Source of the DNA: Bacillota bacterium
GTDB lineage: Bacteria; Bacillota; UBA4882; UBA10575
Length of the DNA: 49,992 nucleotides
Direction of reading: 5' to 3'
NCBI GenBank assembly: GCA_012727895.1
Contig: JAAYGG010000083.1
Coordinates: forward strand, 1 to 49,992
Numbering within the stretch: the stretch's first letter is position 1; each line of letters opens with the position of its first letter. The notes under the pieces are model-generated. The model had not been told where the DNA came from and made no database searches. It was given only the letters and a program-made list of their open reading frames with translations. The position numbers were made by a program, and so were the translations under genes. Below are positions 41,845 through 49,992 of this stretch, piece by piece.

Positions 41845-42672
41845 GTGGACTTATGGTTTACGGAGAAGCAAACGCCCGGCCTTGCCATTTCCTGCCTGGT
41901 CAGGAGCACCCTGCACCGGGAGAAAACCAAATACCAGGACCTGGCGGTCCTGGATACGGTGGAGTACGGGCGGATGCTAGTCCTGGACGGGATCATCATG
42001 ACCACCGAAAAGGATGAGTTCTTCTACCATGAGATGATCACCCATGTCCCCCTGCATGCCCATCCCCGCCCGGAACAGGTATTGGTGGTGGGAGGCGGTG
42101 ACGGCGGCACGGTCCGGGAGGTACTGAAACACCCGACTGTCTCCCGGGTGGTCCTGGCGGAGATTGACGAGGGCGTGGTTAACGCTGCCCGTAAATACTT
42201 CCCCGCTTTAGCGGTGGGCCTTTCCGACCCGCGGGTGGAGATTGAGATCACCGACGCCATCCTCTATGTCCGGAAACACCGGAACGAATTCGATGTGGTG
42301 ATTGTGGACTCCACGGATCCGATCGGGCCGGGAGTGGGCCTTTTCACCAAAGAGTTTTACCAGGACGTCTACAAAGCCTTGAAAGACGGGGGGTTAATGG
42401 TAGCCCAGACCGAATCGCCGGTGAATAATAAGGAATTGGTGCAAAAGATCCACCGTACCCTGCAGGAGGTCTTCCCCCTGGTCCGCTTGTATTTGGGTCC
42501 GGTTCCGACCTATCCCAGCGGCCTTTGGAGCTATACCCTGGCCTCGAAGGGTCCGGATCCGGTGGCCGTGCCCGACGAGCGGTTTTTGGCCCTGGAGACC
42601 AAATATTACACGCCGGAGGTTCACCGGGCGGCTCTTGCCCTGCCCCCGTTTATCCGGGAGTGGCTGGGCTGA
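41845..42672 (+). CDS. speE: spermidine synthase (polyamine aminopropyltransferase)
   Basis: SpeE transfers an aminopropyl group from decarboxylated AdoMet to putrescine. The 275-residue protein has LWFTEKQTPG at the start, the MTTEKDEFFYHEMITHVPL segment, the nucleotide motif VLVVGGGDGG, and the catalytic DSTDPIGPG loop. The GTG at 41845 gives the family N-terminus and has AGAGGTG upstream. It follows pdaD by 23 nt. AdoMet decarboxylase (speD) is not in the window. Confidence 0.96.
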   Translation: MDLWFTEKQTPGLAISCLVRSTLHREKTKYQDLAVLDTVEYGRMLVLDGIIMTTEKDEFFYHEMITHVPLHAHPRPEQVLVVGGGDGGTVREVLKHPTVSRVVLAEIDEGVVNAARKYFPALAVGLSDPRVEIEITDAILYVRKHRNEFDVVIVDSTDPIGPGVGLFTKEFYQDVYKALKDGGLMVAQTESPVNNKELVQKIHRTLQEVFPLVRLYLGPVPTYPSGLWSYTLASKGPDPVAVPDERFLALETKYYTPEVHRAALALPPFIREWLG

Positions 42673-42718
42673 ACCTTCTGACCATATGTGCCGCGGGTTG
42701 CCCCAGGTGGCCGTGGGT

Positions 42719-42742
42719 TAGCCTATGGCAAGCCATAGGCTA
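42719..42742. repeat. perfect 11-bp inverted repeat between convergent genes
   Basis: TAGCCTATGGC (42719-42729) is complementary to 42732-42742 with a 2-nt loop. It includes the stop codon of the DsrE-like gene. Neither strand has a following T run, so it is not a canonical terminator, but it may stabilise 3' ends. Confidence 0.7.
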
Positions 42743-43225
42743 GATGAAAAGCTGCAGGCGGGAGTTTTCCGCGGCGCTTAGAAAATCTTCGGCGTTCCCG
42801 GTTTGCAGGTGTTCGTAGGCGAGCAATTCTTCCGGCCGGAGCCCGAGGATTTTCAGGGAGGCCTCACAGGCGATGAAATTGACCCCCCGCTCCATGGCCA
42901 GCGCCATAAGGTCCTTGAGGGTCTGGGCCCGGCGCTGTGCCAGGAGGCGGCGGAAGAGGAGACTGCCTAGGCCGGCAAAGTTCATCCGGGAGAGGCGTGG
43001 TTTGGTCGGCCCTACCGGGAGCAGCGTTTTAAAGGCCCTTTCCAGCAGGCTGTTGCCACCGTTACGGCTGCGCCGGAGGAGGGCCGCACCCCAGAAAGTA
43101 AAGAACATATGGACCCGGTAACCCTGGCCGGCGGCAGCGCAGGCCAGGGTGAAGGCGGCCATCGCCTTGTCCATATCCCCGCTGAAAAGGATGATGCTGA
43201 ATTGTTTCTCTTCTAGAGCCGACAT
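42740..43225 (-). CDS. DsrE/DsrF/DrsH-like family protein
   Basis: The 161-residue protein has the DsrE-like fold pattern: KQFSIILFSGDMDKAMAAFTLACAAAGQGYRVHMFFTFWG-type start (shown in two parts in the family) and a C-terminal VNFIACEASLKILGL segment with one Cys. Relatives are often called peroxiredoxin-like or sulfur-relay proteins and associate with the membrane or with thiol transfer. It is transcribed against the polyamine genes, between speE and speB. The ATG has AAAGGA upstream. The substrate is unknown. Confidence 0.82.
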   Translation of the reverse strand: MSALEEKQFSIILFSGDMDKAMAAFTLACAAAGQGYRVHMFFTFWGAALLRRSRNGGNSLLERAFKTLLPVGPTKPRLSRMNFAGLGSLLFRRLLAQRRAQTLKDLMALAMERGVNFIACEASLKILGLRPEELLAYEHLQTGNAEDFLSAAENSRLQLFI

Positions 43226-43381
43226 GGGCGGGCAGTCCTTTCTTCAGGGGGGGTTCTTCTTTTATTTTATTCCCTTTGCTAGTTTAACCCGTTTCTCCCG
43301 GATTATTGTTTGTTGCGGCGGCTGGGGGAAGGAGAAACCCTTCCGGCTGCAGAAGGATAAAACAATTGGAGGAATAGGGAA

Positions 43382-44257
43382 TTGCTTACGGAGATTAAAA
43401 GGAGCAAAAAGACCCCGTTTTTAGCTGCGGGTGACGAGGACCGGGCCGAACTGGTCCTGCTTGGCGTGCCCCTGGATCATACCACCTCCTTCCGGCCTGG
43501 CACCCGTTTTGGCCCGGAGGCAGTACGTGCAGTCTCGGAGAGCCTGGAAGAGTATAGTTATTACCAGGATGCAGACCTCAGGGAGATGAGCTTTGCCGAC
43601 CTGGGCGACCTGCTGCTGCCGCCGGGGAATGTTTCCCGGGCTCTGGCAGTGATCGAAGAGGCGGCGCGGGTGATTTTCCGCGCCGGGAAGGTCCCTTTCT
43701 TCCTTGGCGGCGAACACCTGCTCAGCTACGTGACGGTCCGGGCGGCAACGGAGGTATTTCCCGATCTTGTCGTGGTTTGCCTGGACGCCCATACCGACCT
43801 GCGCCCGGCCTATTTGGGGGAAGAACTCTCCCATGCCTCCGCCTCTTACCTGATGAACCGCTGCTTGCAGCCGGGGTCCCTCTACCAGTTTGGCGTCCGT
43901 TCCGGGCCCCGGGAAGATTTTTTGTATGGCCGGGAGCACGCCAAAATCTTCCCGGAGCAGGTTTTGGAGCCCTTACACCGGGTTTTGCCGGAACTCAAAA
44001 GAAAACCCGTCTACTTCACCCTTGATATCGACGTCCTGGACCCGGCCTTTGCGCCGGGAACCGGGGCCCCGGAACCGGGCGGCCCGGACTTCCGGGAGGT
44101 CCTCTCCGCCGTACTGCTCCTTTCCGAATTACGGGTGGTCGGGCTGGACTTGGTGGAAGTGGCGCCCGCCTATGATCCGGCGGGCATTACCAGCCTGGCC
44201 GCAGCCAAGCTGATCCGGGAGGCAATCATTTCCACCTTGAAAGCCCGGCAATATTGA
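43382..44257 (+). CDS. speB: agmatinase
   Basis: SpeB hydrolyses agmatine to putrescine and urea. The 291-residue ureohydrolase has the Mn2+-binding segments GGEH, DAHTDLR and TLDIDVLDPAFAPGTGAPEPGG. The TTG start lies 9 nt after GGAGG. Together with pdaD and speE it completes arginine to putrescine to spermidine. Its TGA stop lies inside the -35 of the next gene's promoter. Confidence 0.94.
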   Translation: MLTEIKRSKKTPFLAAGDEDRAELVLLGVPLDHTTSFRPGTRFGPEAVRAVSESLEEYSYYQDADLREMSFADLGDLLLPPGNVSRALAVIEEAARVIFRAGKVPFFLGGEHLLSYVTVRAATEVFPDLVVVCLDAHTDLRPAYLGEELSHASASYLMNRCLQPGSLYQFGVRSGPREDFLYGREHAKIFPEQVLEPLHRVLPELKRKPVYFTLDIDVLDPAFAPGTGAPEPGGPDFREVLSAVLLLSELRVVGLDLVEVAPAYDPAGITSLAAAKLIREAIISTLKARQY

Positions 44258-44282
44258 CAGTTCGCTGATAAAGGTATATAAT
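44254..44282 (+). promoter_or_regulatory. perfect-consensus sigma-A promoter of the ABC exporter
   Basis: TTGACA (44254-44259) and TATAAT (44277-44282) match consensus at all twelve bases with a 17-bp spacer. The -35 overlaps the speB stop codon. A leader of about 105 nt with a possible CGGGT/ACCCG hairpin precedes the start codon. Confidence 0.88.
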
Positions 44283-44395
44283 TTTGGTCTGAACTTTGAC
44301 GGGTCTTCGGGTACGTCCACCCGGGTGTAATTGCGATTTAGCTCCCGAAAAACAGCCCGGTCCGGATTCCATTCCATAATGAAAGGTAATCTTTG

Positions 44396-46171
44396 ATGAA
44401 AAAAAGCACTAAAAAAGCATCCTCCGGAGTACGGCTTCTTGCTTATTTAAAACCCTACTGGAAACGGTTGGCCGTGGGCGTCGCGGCCATGCTTGCCGTC
44501 ACATTGATCAACCTCTCCTACCCCTATATTGTCGGGGTGGGCATCTTCGACCAGGTACTGACGATAAGGAAAAGCCAGGCCCTGTTGAACCTGGCGGTCC
44601 TGGTGGCCTTGGTTATTATTGTCAGTAAACAGTTTTTTACTTTTCTCCAGAACTACTCCCTCCAGTATGTCGGACAACGGATCGTGGCCGATCTCCGTTT
44701 CAAGCTTTTCCAGCACTTGCAGAACATGTCCATCGGCTTCCATGAAACGCGGCGGACCGGGGAGATGGTCTCCCGGGTGATCAATGATATCACCCTCATC
44801 CAAAGCAGCCTTTCGGTGGGTTTGTTTCAAACCGTCTTTTACAGTGCCGAGTTGGTCGGGATTGTGGTCATCACTTTTTACCTCCATTGGCGCCTGGCCT
44901 TCCTGGCTTTTATCGTTTTTCCCCTGGCGGTTCTGGTGGCGTCACGGGTCGGGAGGCTGATCAGAACAATGAGCCGCCTGGCCCAGGAAAAAACGGCAGA
45001 CTTGGCCGCCATTCTCCAGGAAACGCTTGCCGGGATCCGGATTATCAAGGCCTTTACCATGGAAGAACAGGAAGAAGACCGGTTCCGGCAGAAAAATGAA
45101 GCCAATTTCCAGGCCAATCTCCGCTCGGTCAAGGCCTCGGCCTTGCTCACCCCGCTGGTGGAGTTCTTTTTCCTCTTGGCCATTGTTGTGGTGCTCTGGT
45201 ACGGGGGAAGGGAAGTTATCCTGGGGAAGCTGACCGTAGGGGAGCTAATCGCCTTCTTTGGTTATATCGCCATGACCACTTCGCCAATCAACAGAATGAC
45301 GCAGCAATTCAGCCTTTTCCAGCAGTCTTTTGCCGCTGCCGACCGGGTCTTTGAGATCCTCGATCAGGAGCCGGAGATTAGAGAGGCCCCCGATGCTGTG
45401 GTACTCCCGAAAATCAGGGGCGAGGTGGTTTTTTCCGGGGTCTCCTTTGCTTATCCCAAGGGCGAGGTGGTTTTATCCGACATCAACTTGCATGTCCAGC
45501 CCGGTGAGATCGTCGCCTTAGTCGGGCCGAGCGGGGCGGGAAAGACGAGCCTGGTTAATCTGATCCCCCGTTTTTATGACCCGCTCGCCGGCTCAATCTT
45601 TATCGACGGCCATGATATCCGGAAAATCCGGCTCTCTTCGTTGCGCGAACAGATCGGCCTTGTCCCCCAGGACCCAATCCTCTTCGGGGTGAGTATCAAA
45701 GAGAATATCTCCTATGGGCGGGTCGGCGCCACCGACGAGGAGATTGTCGCCGCGGCGAAGGCGGCCAATGCCCATGAGTTCATCATGAAATTCCCCGACG
45801 GCTACGACACGGTCCTCGGCGAACGGGGGCTGACGGTCTCCGGCGGGGAGCGGCAGCGGATCGCCGTGGCCCGCGCCCTGTTACGGAACCCGTCCATTCT
45901 CATTCTTGATGAAGCAACCTCTGCTTTGGATGTGAAATCGGAACAACTGGTCCAGGAGGCCCTGGAACGGTTGATGAAGGGGCGGACCGCTTTTATCATC
46001 GCCCACCGGCTCTCCACCATCCAGTTTGCCGATAGGATTGTCGTTTTGGATCAGGGCCGGATCGTCGAAGAAGGCTCCCACAACGAGTTGCTGGCAGAAG
46101 ACGGGTTATACAGCAGGCTGTATAACCGCTGGTTGAAGGATACCAGGAAAAGAGGAGATATTGGTGGCTGA
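44396..46171 (+). CDS. MsbA-like ABC exporter (fused membrane and ATPase domains)
   Basis: A 591-residue half-transporter that should work as a homodimer. The N-terminal half has six membrane helices with the RIVADLRFKLFQHLQNMSIGF coupling segment. The C-terminal ATPase has Walker A GPSGAGKTS (from Gly377), Q-loop, signature VSGGERQR (near residue 482), Walker B ILILDEATSAL (Asp505, Glu506) and a switch His. Substrates in this family include lipids, peptides and drugs. It overlaps the LpxB-related gene by about 8 nt, suggesting a shared job in handling a glycolipid (inference). The ATG at 44396 has AAAGGT upstream. Confidence 0.92.
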   Translation: MKKSTKKASSGVRLLAYLKPYWKRLAVGVAAMLAVTLINLSYPYIVGVGIFDQVLTIRKSQALLNLAVLVALVIIVSKQFFTFLQNYSLQYVGQRIVADLRFKLFQHLQNMSIGFHETRRTGEMVSRVINDITLIQSSLSVGLFQTVFYSAELVGIVVITFYLHWRLAFLAFIVFPLAVLVASRVGRLIRTMSRLAQEKTADLAAILQETLAGIRIIKAFTMEEQEEDRFRQKNEANFQANLRSVKASALLTPLVEFFFLLAIVVVLWYGGREVILGKLTVGELIAFFGYIAMTTSPINRMTQQFSLFQQSFAAADRVFEILDQEPEIREAPDAVVLPKIRGEVVFSGVSFAYPKGEVVLSDINLHVQPGEIVALVGPSGAGKTSLVNLIPRFYDPLAGSIFIDGHDIRKIRLSSLREQIGLVPQDPILFGVSIKENISYGRVGATDEEIVAAAKAANAHEFIMKFPDGYDTVLGERGLTVSGGERQRIAVARALLRNPSILILDEATSALDVKSEQLVQEALERLMKGRTAFIIAHRLSTIQFADRIVVLDQGRIVEEGSHNELLAEDGLYSRLYNRWLKDTRKRGDIGG

Positions 46172-47405
46172 AGAGAGAACCGGGAAAAGGGTTTTATTAA
46201 TCAGTAACGGGCACGGCGAAGATCTGCTCGGGGCGACGCTGGCGGAAAGGCTCCGCGATATTCCCGGCCTTGAGCTGGCCGCCTTTCCTTTGGTCGGGAA
46301 AGGCAGGGCCTACACCGCCCTGGGAATACCCCTGGTCATGCCGGGGAGGGACTTCCCCAGCGGTGGTTTTCTTCGTAACAGCCTGAAAAACCTCTTCCTT
46401 GACCTGCGGAGCGGTATTCTCGGTTTTACCAGGAAACAGGTACGGGCGCTCCGGGCGAACCGGGACCGGTTCGATCTGGTGGTCTGTTTGGGGGATATGT
46501 ACCCCCTGGTCCTTGCCGGGACCTGCCTGCGGGCGCCGGTATTTTTTTTGCCGACTGCCAAGTCTGATTATATCAGGGCCCATAAACCGGTGGAAGTCCG
46601 GTTAATGCGGCGTTTCGCCGCAAAGGTTTTCCCCCGTGATGCCCTAACCGCAGCCGCCCTGGCCGGGCAGGGGTTGCCAGCGGAGTATGCCGGGAATTTG
46701 ATGATGGATGCCTTGCGTTTTACGGATCCTGGTTTTCCACCCCGGAAGGAAGGGGAATGGATTGTCGCCTTCCTCCCCGGAAGCCGGCAGGAAGCCTATA
46801 TAAACATGGAGGACCTGGCGGCGGTGGCCGTGGCCTTCCAGGAGCTGCTCGGCAGGAAAGGGGAGCGGCGGACCGCCGGTTTTTGGGTGGCCCTCTCCGG
46901 CGGGCTTGACTTTGCGGAAGTGGCGAAACACCTTGCACCCCTGGGCTGGTTGGCGCGGCTGCCGGCCGCCGGCGAAGCGGAGGCGGGTGTTTGCGGTTCC
47001 TTGCAGTATGAGGGCGGGCGCCCGGCAAGTGGGGGCCAAAGCGGCGGGCTGCGGATGACCGTTGTCAAAGGGCGGTTTGCCGATATTCTGGCCGCCTGCG
47101 ACGGGGTGGTCGGTCTGGCGGGAACAGCCAATGAGCAAGCTGCCGGCCTCGGGAAACCGGTGGTCACCTTCCCCGGGCGCGGGCCCCAGTTCACTACGGA
47201 TTTTGCCCGGATGCAAAAACGGCTGCTCGGGGAGGCGGTGGCGTTTACGGAAAGGGAGCCAAACCGGGTCGCGGCCGAGCTTTATGCGGTTTTAACCGAT
47301 GAAAAACGCCGGGAGGCAGTGGTCCGGGCCGGCCGGGAACGGATGGGAACCCCGGGCGGGGCGGAACGAATTGCCGGAATAATTAGGAAATACTTGAACC
47401 TGTAG
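46164..47405 (+). CDS. lipid-A-disaccharide synthase-related protein
   Basis: The 413-residue protein resembles the LpxB-related family rather than true LpxB. Marks are LLISNGHGEDLLGATLAERL, VCLGDMYPLVLAG, FLPTAKSDYIRAHKP, FLPGSRQEAYINM, and the donor-site-like GLAGTANEQAAGLGKPVVTFPGRGPQ. It probably is a GT-B-fold glycosyltransferase-like enzyme acting on a nucleotide-sugar or lipid-linked sugar; the substrate is unknown. A Gly/Ser-rich insert (about residues 275-295) interrupts the C-terminal domain. The GTG at 46164 has GAGGAG 6 nt upstream. No lpxA, lpxC or lpxD gene is present here. Confidence 0.85.
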   Translation: MAEERTGKRVLLISNGHGEDLLGATLAERLRDIPGLELAAFPLVGKGRAYTALGIPLVMPGRDFPSGGFLRNSLKNLFLDLRSGILGFTRKQVRALRANRDRFDLVVCLGDMYPLVLAGTCLRAPVFFLPTAKSDYIRAHKPVEVRLMRRFAAKVFPRDALTAAALAGQGLPAEYAGNLMMDALRFTDPGFPPRKEGEWIVAFLPGSRQEAYINMEDLAAVAVAFQELLGRKGERRTAGFWVALSGGLDFAEVAKHLAPLGWLARLPAAGEAEAGVCGSLQYEGGRPASGGQSGGLRMTVVKGRFADILAACDGVVGLAGTANEQAAGLGKPVVTFPGRGPQFTTDFARMQKRLLGEAVAFTEREPNRVAAELYAVLTDEKRREAVVRAGRERMGTPGGAERIAGIIRKYLNL

Positions 47406-47558
47406 TTTTGTTAATCCACCATACCCAAAGTCTGGGGAATCCAGAAAAAACCACCGGGCTTAATGGGAATAATTGCGCAGGGGTGATCATACCGGATAAA
47501 GGGGGAGATTGCCGGGAACGGGCAGGATACCAATAGTTGGCGGAAGAGGATGACCGGG

Positions 47559-48434
47559 GTGAAAATTTTGCTTACCGGCGCCGGGGGGCAACTGGGAAGG
47601 GCGCTTATGGCGCAGATTGGTCAAGGTGGTTCGTTGGCCGGGACCCATCTTTTGCTCCCGGTGGACCTGCCGGAATGGGATATTACCAACCGGGCGCAGG
47701 TCTTCGCCACTGTCCGGGAGTGGCAACCGGATGTGGTCATAAACTGTGCCGGCTACACCGATGTGGACCGGGCGGAAGCAGAGGAAAAAGAGGCCTTCCG
47801 CGTTAACGCCCTGGGAGCGAGGGACCTTTCCGCCGCCGCCTTTCAGGTGGGCGCCAAGATCCTCCAGATCTCCACGGATTATGTGTTTGACGGGGAAGAG
47901 ACCATACCCCGGCGGGAATACCACCCGGTCAACCCCGTCAATGCCTACGGCCGGAGTAAAGCCTGGGGGGAGCGGCTGGTCCGGGAGACCAACCCCCGCC
48001 ATTTTATTCTCCGCACCGCCTGGCTCTTTGGGGAGGGGCGGAATTTTGTCCGGAAGATAATTGCCTTGAGCCGGGAGAAAGAGGAGATTTCCGTGGTGGC
48101 CGACCAGTTCGGGACCCCCACCAGCGCGGCAGATTTGGCCCAGTGTATCCTGCGCCTGATCCAAACCGAGAGTTACGGGACCTACCACGCGACCAATGAA
48201 GGTGAGTCCAGTTGGTATAGTTTTGCCCGGAGAATTCTGGCCTTAACCGGCATAGAATGTAGGGTGAAACCGGTAACCAGCCGGGAACTGGCCCGGCCGG
48301 CCCCCCGTCCGCGCTATGCGGTGTTGGAAAACCACATGCTCGAAGTGAGCGGGCTCTTTAAATTCCGCCATTGGGAGGAAGCCCTCGCTGAGTACCTGCA
48401 AGTAGAGGAGACCGGAAAGCGCGTCTATCAATAG
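47559..48434 (+). CDS. rfbD: dTDP-4-dehydrorhamnose reductase
   Basis: RfbD (RmlD) reduces dTDP-4-keto-L-rhamnose to dTDP-L-rhamnose. The 291-residue short-chain dehydrogenase has KILLTGAGGQLGRAL, NCAGYTDVDRAE, QISTDYVFDG and the catalytic YGRSK. The GTG at 47559 lies 9 nt after GGAAGAGG; the ATG at 47550 abuts it. It opens an rfbD-rfbB-rfbC cluster. The 153-nt gap before it shows no clear terminator or promoter. Confidence 0.95.
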   Translation: MKILLTGAGGQLGRALMAQIGQGGSLAGTHLLLPVDLPEWDITNRAQVFATVREWQPDVVINCAGYTDVDRAEAEEKEAFRVNALGARDLSAAAFQVGAKILQISTDYVFDGEETIPRREYHPVNPVNAYGRSKAWGERLVRETNPRHFILRTAWLFGEGRNFVRKIIALSREKEEISVVADQFGTPTSAADLAQCILRLIQTESYGTYHATNEGESSWYSFARRILALTGIECRVKPVTSRELARPAPRPRYAVLENHMLEVSGLFKFRHWEEALAEYLQVEETGKRVYQ

Positions 48435-48471
48435 AAGAGCCGGGGCCGCCGGGGGAAATCGGGGTGGGAGG

Positions 48472-49518
48472 ATGAAAACGGTTCTGGTAACCGGCGGCGC
48501 AGGTTTTATTGGGAGCAATTTCCTTCTTTACCTGGCGGAGAAATACCCTTCCTACCGCCTGCTGAATTTGGATAAACTGACCTATGCGGGGAACCTTGAG
48601 AACCTAAAAGCCATTGAAAAACGGGAGAATTATCGCTTTATCCGTGGTGATATTGCCGACAGCGCCGTGGTGGGCAAGGTTTTTGCCGGGGAAGAGATTG
48701 ACTGGGTGGTAAATTTTGCCGCCGAGAGCCACGTCGACCGCAGTATCCTCATGCCTGCGCTTTTTGTCCGTACCAATATCGTGGGGACAGCGAACCTCTT
48801 AAACGCGGCTTTAACCCGCTGGGAAGGGGCCTGGGAAGAAAAGAGATTCCTGCAGATCTCCACCGATGAGGTCTATGGATCCCTGGGCGAAACCGGCTTT
48901 TTCACGGAGACAACACCCCTCGACCCGCATACTCCTTATGCCGCCAGCAAGGCAGGGGCGGATCTGCTCGTCAAAGCCTACCATGATACCTACGGGCTGC
49001 CGGTAATCATCTCCAGGTGCACCAATAACTACGGCCCATACCAATTCCCGGAGAAACTGATCCCCCTGGTGATCAATAATGCCTTGCACCGGAAGAAACT
49101 GCCGGTCTACGGGGATGGCCGGCAGATCCGGGACTGGCTCTATGTGGAAGACCACTGCAAAGCCCTGGATTTGATCCTGCATAAGGGGAAACCCGGTGAG
49201 GTATATAATATCGGCGGGCATAATGAACGGACCAACCTCGTGGTGGTAAAAACAATCATCGGCTATCTCCGGGAGCATGTGGATCCCGGGATCACCGAGG
49301 ACCTGATCGCTTTTGTCCCGGACCGGAAAGGCCATGATTTCCGCTACGGGATTGACCCGGCAAAAATCTGCAACGAGCTTGGCTGGCGGCCGGAGACCCC
49401 GTTTGCCGAAGGGATTGTCCGCACAATCCGCTGGTACCTGGAGAACAGGGACTGGCTGGCGCGGGTGACCGCCGGGGAATACCAGGAGTATTACCGCCGG
49501 GTCTATGAGGAGAGGTAG
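48472..49518 (+). CDS. rfbB: dTDP-glucose 4,6-dehydratase
   Basis: RfbB (RmlB) converts dTDP-glucose to dTDP-4-keto-6-deoxyglucose. The 348-residue protein has VLVTGGAGFIGSNF, NFAAESHVDRSI, ISTDEVYG, the catalytic YAASK and SRCTNNYGPYQFPEKLIP. The GTGGGAGG sequence directly abuts the ATG, an unusually short spacing. It lies 37 nt after rfbD and 4 nt before rfbC. Confidence 0.97.
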   Translation: MKTVLVTGGAGFIGSNFLLYLAEKYPSYRLLNLDKLTYAGNLENLKAIEKRENYRFIRGDIADSAVVGKVFAGEEIDWVVNFAAESHVDRSILMPALFVRTNIVGTANLLNAALTRWEGAWEEKRFLQISTDEVYGSLGETGFFTETTPLDPHTPYAASKAGADLLVKAYHDTYGLPVIISRCTNNYGPYQFPEKLIPLVINNALHRKKLPVYGDGRQIRDWLYVEDHCKALDLILHKGKPGEVYNIGGHNERTNLVVVKTIIGYLREHVDPGITEDLIAFVPDRKGHDFRYGIDPAKICNELGWRPETPFAEGIVRTIRWYLENRDWLARVTAGEYQEYYRRVYEER

Positions 49519-49522
49519 GGCC

Positions 49523-49992
49523 ATGGGTTTTTTCCGTTTTCGTACCTTGGCCATTCCCGGCCTTCTCCTGATCGAACCAAAGGTCTACAGCGACGAGCGG
49601 GGTTTTTTCTTTGAAGCCTATAATTACCGGGATTTTCAAGCCGCCGGGCTGGATGCCCCCTTTGTCCAGGATAACCATTCCCGGTCAAAAAAAGGCGTCC
49701 TCCGGGGGCTGCATTTTCAGGTGCAGCACCCCCAGGGGAAACTGGTGCGGGCCGTTGCCGGCGAAATCTTTGACGTCGCCGTGGATCTGCGCGCCGGTTC
49801 GCCTACCTACAAAAGATGGTATGGGGTCGTCCTTTCCAGTGAAAACAAGCGGCAGTTATATATCCCCGGAGGCTTTGCCCATGGTTTTCTTGTCCTCTCC
49901 GGGGTGGCGGAGGTTCTTTATAAATGTACGGAATACTACTATCCGGAAGATGAGGAAGGGATTATCTGGAACGATCCGGAAATAGGGATCAA
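49523..49992 (+). CDS. rfbC: dTDP-4-dehydrorhamnose 3,5-epimerase, cut by the window end
   Basis: RfbC (RmlC) epimerises the 4-keto sugar at C3 and C5. The 156 visible codons have DERGFFFEAYN, the VQDNHSRSKKGVLRGLHFQ catalytic-His segment, FDVAVDLRAGSPT, and IPGGFAHGFLVLS. The frame is open to the end; the family is about 180-190 residues, so roughly 25-30 are missing. The ATG at 49523 follows GAGAGGTAGGG, 4 nt after rfbB. The thymidylyltransferase gene rfbA is not in the window. Confidence 0.95.
   Translation, partial: MGFFRFRTLAIPGLLLIEPKVYSDERGFFFEAYNYRDFQAAGLDAPFVQDNHSRSKKGVLRGLHFQVQHPQGKLVRAVAGEIFDVAVDLRAGSPTYKRWYGVVLSSENKRQLYIPGGFAHGFLVLSGVAEVLYKCTEYYYPEDEEGIIWNDPEIGI

Noticed and set aside
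42719-42742. Intrinsic terminator between speE and the DsrE-like gene
   Set aside because: The inverted repeat is perfect, but neither strand has a T run after it, so it is listed only as a repeat.

Overview
The window reads as chromosomal DNA of a GC-rich, endospore-forming member of the Bacillota, probably one of the clostridial or Peptococcia/Desulfotomaculia-like lineages. The evidence is a complete spoIIIAA-AH sporulation operon, a small acid-soluble spore protein, YtaF, a CD1247-type small protein, the long single-chain clostridial PurL, a proofreading-deficient PolA, FapR, and very frequent GTG/TTG start codons. The exact genus cannot be read from this sequence. No rRNA, tRNA, CRISPR array, prophage or transposase gene was seen.

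Layout. 0.1-2.1 kb: a lipoprotein metallopeptidase and an orphan TRAP-type binding protein. 2.2-7 kb: RqcH (minus) and a P2-type Ca2+-ATPase, divergent. 7.0-7.9 kb: a 0.9-kb gene-free stretch with two related palindromic elements, a 207-nt imperfect hairpin and a 14-bp tandem repeat. 7.9-9.5 kb: a fapR-fabH operon (minus) with a recognisable promoter and a FapR-like operator on its -10. 9.7-13.5 kb: purL, whose glutaminase domain lacks the nucleophilic cysteine. 13.6-17.1 kb: an isocitrate/isopropylmalate dehydrogenase family enzyme, pepP and a UroD-family protein. 17.1-29.9 kb: the conserved efp / membrane protein / CD1247-like / spoIIIAA-AH / accB-accC / asp23-amaP-DUF2273 / nusB block. 29.9-37.8 kb: polA-mutM-ytaF-coaE, a lytic transglycosylase, rimO and pgsA. 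37.8-41.1 kb: a cysteine desulfurase and an AONS/KBL-type enzyme on the minus strand, with an SASP gene between them. 41.3-44.3 kb: polyamine synthesis (pyruvoyl arginine decarboxylase, speE, speB) interrupted by an opposite-strand DsrE-like gene. 44.3-50 kb: an MsbA-like ABC exporter, an LpxB-related glycosyltransferase-like protein, and dTDP-rhamnose genes rfbD-rfbB-rfbC, the last cut by the window edge.

How the genes work together. FapR and FabH, AccB/AccC, the Asp23/AmaP module and PgsA touch fatty acid and phospholipid supply. The SpoIIIA proteins build the forespore feeding channel, and the SASP and YtaF belong to later sporulation. RqcH, EF-P, RimO and NusB serve translation and transcription. 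The PdaD-SpeB-SpeE set gives arginine to agmatine to putrescine to spermidine, with AdoMet decarboxylase expected elsewhere. The right end looks like the start of an envelope polysaccharide locus.

The most unusual signals are: (1) short tandem repeats (14-20 bp units) at or just after the stop codons of at least six unrelated genes, some units carrying the stop codon itself; (2) the palindromic element pair and long hairpin at 7.0-7.7 kb; (3) a PurL with Gly in place of the catalytic Cys; and (4) an AlkP-like membrane protein without obvious metal ligands beside efp and spoIIIA. Start codons were moved from the longest open frame wherever a Shine-Dalgarno sequence or the known N-terminus required it.
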